5,499 nucleotides of DNA from Saprospiraceae bacterium (GTDB lineage Bacteria > Bacteroidota > Bacteroidia > Chitinophagales > Saprospiraceae). This document shows, one piece after another, positions 1 to 3,935 of the stretch. Positions within the stretch are counted from its first letter, which is position 1; each line of letters opens with the position of its first letter. The position numbers were made by a program, and so were the translations under genes. The notes beneath the pieces were generated by a model. That model searched no databases. It worked only from the letters and a program-made list of their open reading frames with translations, and was not told the DNA's origin. The stretch is taken from contig WGBN01000104.1 in the NCBI GenBank assembly GCA_015494245.1, forward strand, positions 1-5,499, given 5' to 3'.

Positions 1-1
1 G

Positions 2-214
2 GACCACATCGAAAAACGCGGCCGCGATTATGAGGGCAGCATGAGCTTAGACTATCTCAAACGCCTTAACGACCGCTACGACGAATGGATCAGAAGCTAT
101 GAGGCCGGCCCCCTGCTCATCATCAATGCCGACGACATTGACTTTGATGAAAACCCCGAAGACATGGGCACGGTCATCAACCTGGTGCAAGCTGAGTTGC
201 ACGGCTTATTCTAA
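2..214 (+). CDS. Deoxynucleoside kinase, C-terminal 70 residues (5' truncated by window)
   Basis: An open frame from the window edge encodes 70 residues ending in TAA. Seen: an I-E-K-R-G-R-x-Y-E segment at fragment residues 3-11, then S-L-D-Y-L-K-R-L-N-x-R-Y-x-x-W, then a hydrophobic strand with I-I-N-A-D-D-I-D-F, then a short terminal helix. Known: in the dNK/dGK/TK2 family the R-x-R pair belongs to the LID region that contacts phosphates, followed by a helix with Y-L-x-x-L-x-x-x-Y-x-x-W and a strand ending in a short acidic stretch. The family phosphorylates deoxyadenosine, deoxyguanosine or related nucleosides in the cytoplasmic salvage pathway. The P-loop and the substrate-specificity residues lie upstream of the window, so the substrate cannot be assigned. 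yggS follows after 21 bp on the same strand, so the two may be co-transcribed. Confidence 0.85.
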   Translation, partial: DHIEKRGRDYEGSMSLDYLKRLNDRYDEWIRSYEAGPLLIINADDIDFDENPEDMGTVINLVQAELHGLF

Positions 215-235
215 ACCCAAAATCCACCTGCCGGC

Positions 236-892
236 ATGACCTACGAAAAACTCCTGCAGGAATTAGAACCCTACGGCGCCCGCCTCTGCGCCGTCTCCAA
301 ACGCCGCCCACCCGAGCAAATCAAACACCTCTATCGGGCCGGCCAACGCATCTTTGGCGAAAATCGCCCACAGGAATTGCGGGACAAGCGCCCCCTGCTG
401 CCCGAAGACATCCAATGGCACCTCATCGGGCATCTGCAAAGCAATAAAATCAAATACGTCGTTGGAAAAACAGAGCTCATACACTCTATAGACAGCTTCA
501 AACTGTTGCGCGAGGTAGATAAACGCGCCGCCCGCGAAGAGGTCATCCAGGATTGCCTGCTCCAGGTACACATTGCCCGCGAAACGGCCAAATTCGGCTT
601 CCACGAAGGCGAACTCCTCGACATGCTGCAAAGCCCCGATTTTCACGCCCTCTCCCATGTGCGCATCCGCGGCCTCATGGGCATGGCTACTTTCACCGAC
701 GATCGCGAACTGATCAGGCGAGAATTTTCGGGCTTGCGCCAAATGATGGAGCGGCTTAAAGAAAACTTCTTCTCCTCCGAAGAGCATTTCCGCGAGCTCT
801 CCATGGGCATGTCAGGAGACTATCGCATAGCTCTCGATGAGGGCAGCACCATTGTCCGGATTGGCAGTTTGCTTTTTGAAGGACTTGATTGA
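236..892 (+). CDS. yggS: YggS/PLPBP-family pyridoxal phosphate homeostasis protein
   Basis: This 218-residue protein has the family's motifs in order: A-V-S-K with the probable PLP Schiff-base lysine at K22, F-G-E-N-R-x-Q-E-L at 40-48, W-H-L-I-G-H-L-Q-S-N-K at 61-71, H-S-I-D-S at 83-87, E-T-A-K-F-G at 116-121, G-L-M-G-M-A-T at 146-152, S-M-G-M-S-G-D at 189-195, and the phosphate-binding G-S-T-x-V-R-I-G-S at 203-211. Known: YggS proteins are cytoplasmic single-domain TIM barrels like the N-terminal domain of alanine racemase. They bind PLP without a demonstrated catalytic reaction and buffer vitamin B6 and amino/keto-acid pools. The length is near the family norm (about 220-230). The ATG is the first one that includes the N-terminal helix; no Shine-Dalgarno is visible, as is usual in Bacteroidota. 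One small oddity: the usual F-G-x-R ending after I-G-S is replaced by F-E-G-L-D. Confidence 0.96.
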   Translation: MTYEKLLQELEPYGARLCAVSKRRPPEQIKHLYRAGQRIFGENRPQELRDKRPLLPEDIQWHLIGHLQSNKIKYVVGKTELIHSIDSFKLLREVDKRAAREEVIQDCLLQVHIARETAKFGFHEGELLDMLQSPDFHALSHVRIRGLMGMATFTDDRELIRREFSGLRQMMERLKENFFSSEEHFRELSMGMSGDYRIALDEGSTIVRIGSLLFEGLD

Positions 893-909
893 GCGGGCTA
901 AAGCTCAAT
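888..909. terminator. Hairpin overlapping the yggS stop codon (convergent terminator, part 1)
   Basis: Perfect 7-bp arms ATTGAGC (888-894) and GCTCAAT (903-909) enclose an 8-nt loop, GGGCTAAA. The left arm includes the yggS TGA stop (890-892). There is no T-tract after it on either strand, so it is not a canonical intrinsic terminator. Its place between convergent genes suggests transcript-end formation or 3' protection. Its loop carries the same GGGCTAAA found in the next hairpin. Confidence 0.5.
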
Positions 910-912
910 TCA

Positions 913-935
913 GCGGGCTAAAAAGCCCGCACTAC
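913..935 (-). repeat. REP-like GTAG-plus-palindrome element (convergent terminator, part 2)
   Basis: A perfect 7-bp GC-rich stem, GCGGGCT (913-919) and AGCCCGC (924-930), has an AAAA loop on the + strand. Read on the minus strand it is preceded, one base away, by GTAG (935-932). Known: a GTAG tetranucleotide followed by an imperfect palindrome is the hallmark of REP elements mobilised by RAYT (TnpA-REP) transposases. The TAG of this GTAG is also the stop codon of lipoprotein gene A. AGCGGGCTAAA occurs as an 11-bp direct repeat at 892-902 and 912-922, exactly 20 bp apart, joining this stem to the preceding hairpin. Whether it is a dispersed repeat cannot be told from one window; a simple bidirectional terminator is the alternative. 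Confidence 0.5.
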
Positions 936-1579
936 TTCCCAAAATAAACTTTAATTCCTGCGGTAACACTCATATACGGCAAAGCAACAGGAGCATTTCT
1001 GACATCTGCGACAGACCAATCAAATCCCAAACCGAGATGCCGGAAAGCCTTATACTCCACACCCGTCGAAAGGGTAGCACCTGAAAAATCAAACCCATAG
1101 ATTCTTTGGCCATCTCTCAAAACATACTGCGGACTCAGATACCAGGCAAAATCGCCCCGGTGCAAAGAGAAAAAAGCAAAAAATCGAAGATAGCCCGTAA
1201 GCGCCTCATAGTTATAAGCAGAATACCTGTTATTCAATCCACCCCCTATTCCAAGAGCAAGAGCCGCTGTGGAATACTGATCACCCAGAACCTGATAACG
1301 ACCATAGATATGTGGCAGGGTCCCGATATATACAAAACCGATATCTGCCCGCTCGGAGATACCCACTCGCCCGGAGAAACCAAAATTGCTCACGTCGTAT
1401 ATTGTGCCATATGAATTTGTCACAAATGCAGTCGAGGGTAAATTAAACACAAATTCAGCCTTTCCTTTCCCCATGGAACGACCGGTCTGCAACTGGTATG
1501 TCCCCACACAGGAACTGACAAAAAGCAGAAGGAAACTTGCTAAAACGGAAAACAGGAATCTATAAAAGGATGATTTCAT
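932..1579 (-). CDS. Lipoprotein A, small beta-barrel-like paralogue (last gene of cluster)
   Basis: This 215-residue protein has a lipoprotein signal peptide: basic start, hydrophobic 8-21, lipobox V-S-S-C with the lipidated cysteine at C24. After it come Y28 and Q-T-G-R (31-34), then G-K-G. The body shows F-S-G-R-V-G-I-S-E-R-A-D-I-G (68-81), Y-G-R-Y-Q-V-L-G-D-Q-Y-S (92-103), G-I-G-G-G (110-114) and S-L-H-R-G-D-F-A-W-Y-L-S-P-Q-Y (138-152). Alternating polar/hydrophobic stretches and a glycine- and aromatic-rich C-terminus suggest a small beta-barrel of about eight strands. I do not recognise a named family. The residues after C24 (V-G-T-Y) lack the acidic export signal typical of surface-exposed Bacteroidota lipoproteins, so a periplasm-facing anchor in the outer membrane is the simplest guess. 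It starts 9 bp after the stop of gene B and is probably co-transcribed with it. The ATG is chosen for the complete signal peptide. Confidence 0.85.
   Translation of the reverse strand: MKSSFYRFLFSVLASFLLLFVSSCVGTYQLQTGRSMGKGKAEFVFNLPSTAFVTNSYGTIYDVSNFGFSGRVGISERADIGFVYIGTLPHIYGRYQVLGDQYSTAALALGIGGGLNNRYSAYNYEALTGYLRFFAFFSLHRGDFAWYLSPQYVLRDGQRIYGFDFSGATLSTGVEYKAFRHLGLGFDWSVADVRNAPVALPYMSVTAGIKVYFGK
1125..1172. repeat. 48-bp segment nearly identical to one in lipoprotein C (2526-2573)
   Basis: By direct comparison, 44 of 48 bases are identical between 1125-1172 (gene A) and 2526-2573 (gene C). Gene B has a weaker counterpart at 1803-1850 (about 37 of 48 against C). The segment encodes the S-L-H-x-G-D-F-A-W-Y-L-x-P-Q motif. 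It is a coding repeat from paralogy, much more conserved than the flanking parts of the genes. Confidence 0.8.
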
Positions 1580-1588
1580 CGCAATGGT

Positions 1589-2245
1589 TTATTGATTTTT
1601 CCCCAAAACCAGCTTAAAACCCAGGCCAAAAGTGAAAGCCGAATCCAAACTGGTAATAGTAGATTCCGGCAATTTTGCATAACCCGCATTGAGTAGCAAC
1701 GCTATGTTCGGTGCAACAAAATACTCTATCCCTGAAGACACATACAACCTCGACGCGGGAGATATGGCAAAATCGTTTTGCTTAGAAGTCCAGAACAGAG
1801 ACCATTGCGGATTCAGGTACCAGGCAAAGTCGCCCTTGTGAAGGGAAAACCAGGCGGGAAAAAGCAGATAAACATGACTGTCAATACTCGTCGTAGAAAC
1901 AGCTCCGCCTCCAAGACCAAGAGAAAGCGCCGCTGCAGAATGCTGATTTCCCAGCACCTGATAACGACCATAAATATACGAAAGAGATTCCAGAGAAACC
2001 ACCAAACCTATATCAGCCTTTTCAGAAAGGCCCATGCGTCCGGAAAAGCCTCCGAGGGGAAGGGCTGCAAAACCATCATCATTGGCGAGTGCCAGAAAAT
2101 CCAAATCCAGAACCATTTCTCCGGCCCCTTTTTTGCCGAGAGCGCGGCCCGTCTGAAACCCATAAGGCCCTATGCAGCCGGAAACCGATAAGCAAAGGCT
2201 GAGCAGCACTCCAAAAATCAATACAGAATCAGCTAAATTTTTCAT
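1589..2245 (-). CDS. Lipoprotein B, small beta-barrel-like paralogue
   Basis: This 218-residue protein has a signal peptide with hydrophobic 8-22 and lipobox V-S-G-C (C24). C24 is followed by I-G-P-Y-G-F-Q-T-G-R (25-34), F-S-G-R-M-G-L-S-E-K-A-D-I-G (67-80), Y-G-R-Y-Q-V-L-G-N-Q (92-101), G-L-G-G-G (110-114) and S-L-H-K-G-D-F-A-W-Y-L-N-P-Q-W (134-148). It lines up over its whole length with genes A and C, with differences concentrated at about 50-65, 115-128 and 150-168, as expected for loops between conserved strands. The function is unknown; a lipid-anchored outer-membrane barrel or porin-like protein is inferred from composition only. An 84-bp gap containing a hairpin separates it from gene C upstream, and only 9 bp separate it from gene A downstream. 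The ATG has an A/T-rich leader (a T-A-rich tract with seven A's) and no Shine-Dalgarno. Confidence 0.85.
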   Translation of the reverse strand: MKNLADSVLIFGVLLSLCLSVSGCIGPYGFQTGRALGKKGAGEMVLDLDFLALANDDGFAALPLGGFSGRMGLSEKADIGLVVSLESLSYIYGRYQVLGNQHSAAALSLGLGGGAVSTTSIDSHVYLLFPAWFSLHKGDFAWYLNPQWSLFWTSKQNDFAISPASRLYVSSGIEYFVAPNIALLLNAGYAKLPESTITSLDSAFTFGLGFKLVLGKNQ

Positions 2246-2278
2246 AAAGCAATTTTTTTATGTCTCAAAACCATACAA

Positions 2279-2314
2279 CAAGACCTGCCCCTGCCAAAGC
2301 AGAGACAGGTCTTG
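2279..2314. terminator. Long hairpin between lipoprotein genes C and B
   Basis: Perfect 9-bp arms CAAGACCTG (2279-2287) and CAGGTCTTG (2306-2314) enclose an internal CTGC/GCAG stem (2291-2294 with 2299-2302) and a CAAA loop, so the structure is extended and stable. It begins 15 bp downstream of the gene C stop in the direction of transcription. No U-tract follows on the minus strand, only a mixed stretch with one run of four T's. It may be a partial terminator, or an RNA processing or 3'-stability element that sets different expression of C versus B and A. Confidence 0.6.
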
Positions 2315-2329
2315 AGTACTTACTGAATC

Positions 2330-2968
2330 TTAATTGCCAAAGCGAAACTTCAGCCCCAGCCCTACATTAAAAGTGGAAAAGGCATCAAAGGCATCCGGAG
2401 CCTTGGAAATAGAGCCATTGACTCCAAGGCCTACATGGCGCCCTACCATATACTCGATGCCCGTAGAAAGACTAATGACGGAAGCAGAGCCTGTTGATCC
2501 ATTTGACCCGGTCAGCAGCAGAGTGTATTGCGGAGTCAGATACCAGGCAAAATCGCCGCTGTGCAAAGAGAAATAGGCGGGAAAATGCAGATAGCCAAAG
2601 CTACCCACATTGGAATTGCCTCCGAGATAACCACCACCGGCGCCAAGGGAAAGGGCGACAGGCGAATACTGGTCGCCTATAATTTGATAACGGCCATACA
2701 GATAGGGAAAAGAAGTGGCAGACAGCACAGCGCCAATGTCAGCTTTATCAGAAACACCTATGCGCCCGGCCAATCCTCCAGTCGGAATACCGGCCGCAGT
2801 GCCTCCTCCGGCTGCCCCGACAAAACTCACATCTACAATTACTTCTCCGGCTCCTTTACCCATGGCACGACCGGTCTGAAAACCATAAGCGCTGACGCAG
2901 CCGGAAGCATACAGCCCCAGGCCCAGCAACAAACCTAAACCCAAAAATTGGTACAACAACTTTTTCAT
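2330..2968 (-). CDS. Lipoprotein C, small beta-barrel-like paralogue
   Basis: This 212-residue protein starts M-K-K-L-L with a very leucine/glycine-rich signal segment (8-21) and lipobox A-S-G-C (C24). It carries V-S-A-Y-G-F-Q-T-G-R (25-34), L-A-G-R-I-G-V-S-D-K-A-D-I-G (66-79), Y-G-R-Y-Q-I-I-G-D-Q-Y-S (91-102), G-A-G-G-G (109-113), S-L-H-S-G-D-F-A-W-Y-L-T-P-Q-Y (134-148) and a glycine-rich end L-G-L-K-F-R-F-G-N. Compared with A and B its loops are richer in G, S, T and A (about 51-62 and 152-165). Same unnamed family as A and B; the likely location is the outer membrane, lipid-anchored. It follows gene D after 36 bp, so D and C are probably one transcript. The start is fixed by the signal peptide; the leader is T-rich without a Shine-Dalgarno. 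Confidence 0.85.
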   Translation of the reverse strand: MKKLLYQFLGLGLLLGLGLYASGCVSAYGFQTGRAMGKGAGEVIVDVSFVGAAGGGTAAGIPTGGLAGRIGVSDKADIGAVLSATSFPYLYGRYQIIGDQYSPVALSLGAGGGYLGGNSNVGSFGYLHFPAYFSLHSGDFAWYLTPQYTLLLTGSNGSTGSASVISLSTGIEYMVGRHVGLGVNGSISKAPDAFDAFSTFNVGLGLKFRFGN

Positions 2969-3004
2969 AAAACAGCTTTAAAAGGTTAAAAAAAATGGTG
3001 ACAT

Positions 3005-3784
3005 CTAATAAGAAAAGAGCACTTTGTGCTCCTTTTTCCTCTTTCGGATTTTTTCTCCCGGCTGCTTCGAATAATCCAGTTTGTGGATGCCCTGAAAGCC
3101 AATGCCAAGGCCGTAAAAATAGAGATTGTCAAAACGGTAGGTACCTTTAAGCGATTTGCCGGCATGCGCCTCAATGGTGAAATAACGCTTAAAACCATCG
3201 TTGTCTATCGTCCGGAAACGAAGATTGACTTGTAAAATGGCTGCGTGGTAATCCACTACCGTATTGAAAGAATAGCGGTAAGTAGGGATAAGCGTAAGCG
3301 CTGTCTTTCCCTGGTTGAAATCAAAAGTCAGCAGCAAAGGCAGGCTGGCGTGAAACAAGCGCTGAACATCCAGGCGCTCATGTGAACGGTAAAAACTCGC
3401 AATCCTCGGGCTATACCCCAAGCCCGCGCTCAAAGCGGCGGCAAAAGAAGAATACGGGTTACCCACAAACTGGTACTTGATATCAAAACCCAAAGGCGCT
3501 TCCAATGCCAGTTGAACGCCCCAGTCAAAACGCTGTGCTCGCATGGGAAAGCGGGAGCCAAAGCCCAGCATGGGATTCAACCCCAAATTGACCGCCGGAT
3601 CCAGCAGATCATCTCGACTCACGCCCGTCAGAGCACCATTCCACATCAACTGAAACTCGTCCGGCTGCACCACCTTGGCCGTTTGATAAGTATAAGGCGA
3701 CATACAGGCCGAAAAAAACACCGGTAAAGACAGACACAAAACAAGAAGAAAAGAAGGGGGGCAAACTCGTCCCATAGCATTCAT
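3005..3784 (-). CDS. Lipoprotein D, longer diverged relative of A-C (first gene of cluster)
   Basis: This 259-residue protein has a hydrophobic signal segment (11-25) and lipobox F-S-A-C (C27), followed by M-S-P-Y-T-Y-Q-T-A-K (28-37). That is recognisably the C-x-x-x-Y-x-x-Q-T-G-R start of A-C. Further shared traces: L-G-F-G-S-R-F...R-F-D-W-G-V (73-90) matches the G-R-V-G...R-A-D-I-G block, and K-Y-Q-F-V-G-N-P-Y-S-S...L-G-Y (103-124) matches the Y-G-R-Y-Q-V-L-G-D-Q-Y-S block. The middle contains added strands and the C-terminus carries a strongly basic tail (E-K-I-R-K-R-K-K-E-H-K, 244-254) absent from the others. It may be the founder or a specialised member of the group; the function is unknown. 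ATG codons at 3784 and, in frame, at 3775 both preserve the signal peptide; the upstream one is given because an A/T-rich stretch precedes it. It is the promoter-proximal gene, divergent from the TPR gene at 3936. Confidence 0.82.
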   Translation of the reverse strand: MNAMGRVCPPSFLLVLCLSLPVFFSACMSPYTYQTAKVVQPDEFQLMWNGALTGVSRDDLLDPAVNLGLNPMLGFGSRFPMRAQRFDWGVQLALEAPLGFDIKYQFVGNPYSSFAAALSAGLGYSPRIASFYRSHERLDVQRLFHASLPLLLTFDFNQGKTALTLIPTYRYSFNTVVDYHAAILQVNLRFRTIDNDGFKRYFTIEAHAGKSLKGTYRFDNLYFYGLGIGFQGIHKLDYSKQPGEKIRKRKKEHKVLFSY

Positions 3785-3935
3785 TTTAACAGTTCACAAA
3801 GAGGCTTCAGCCTGTTTTAGACCGCCAATATGGATGTCCCAACAAAGAAACTACTGCAAGTTTACGACATTCTTTTTATTTCACCAAAAAAAAACAAAAA
3901 AATAGTCGGACTTTTTTTCGCACTTTTGGGCTGAG
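3785..3935. promoter_or_regulatory. Divergent intergenic region between lipoprotein D and the TPR/CHAT-type gene
   Basis: These 151 bp separate two divergent start codons, so promoters for both directions should lie here. Visible elements: a palindrome AGGCT-TC-AGCCT (3802-3813) about 18 bp upstream of the D start; A9-C-A7 (3886-3902); and T7 (3912-3918), the last two flanking AGTC-G-GACT (3904-3912), so that 3896-3918 is a near-palindrome. A CACTTTTG (3921-3928) is one mismatch from the Bacteroidota -7 consensus TAnnTTTG, but it has no convincing -33 element and sits almost on the start codon. I see no certain promoter. No Shine-Dalgarno is evident before the ATG at 3936. Confidence 0.55.

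Noticed and set aside
263..787. 174-residue open frame antisense to yggS
   Set aside because: It is complementary to unmistakable YggS motifs and has no motifs of its own; a shadow frame.
2528..2938. 136-residue + strand frame opposite lipoprotein C, with similar ones opposite A (1106-1414) and B (1778-2191)
   Set aside because: All three resemble one another only because they are antisense to paralogous genes in the same relative frame; no signal peptide or domain, and the minus-strand lipoboxes are convincing.
3921..3928. CACTTTTG as a Bacteroidota -7 promoter element for the TPR gene
   Set aside because: One mismatch from the consensus, no -33 partner at the usual distance, and it would place the transcript start almost at the ATG.
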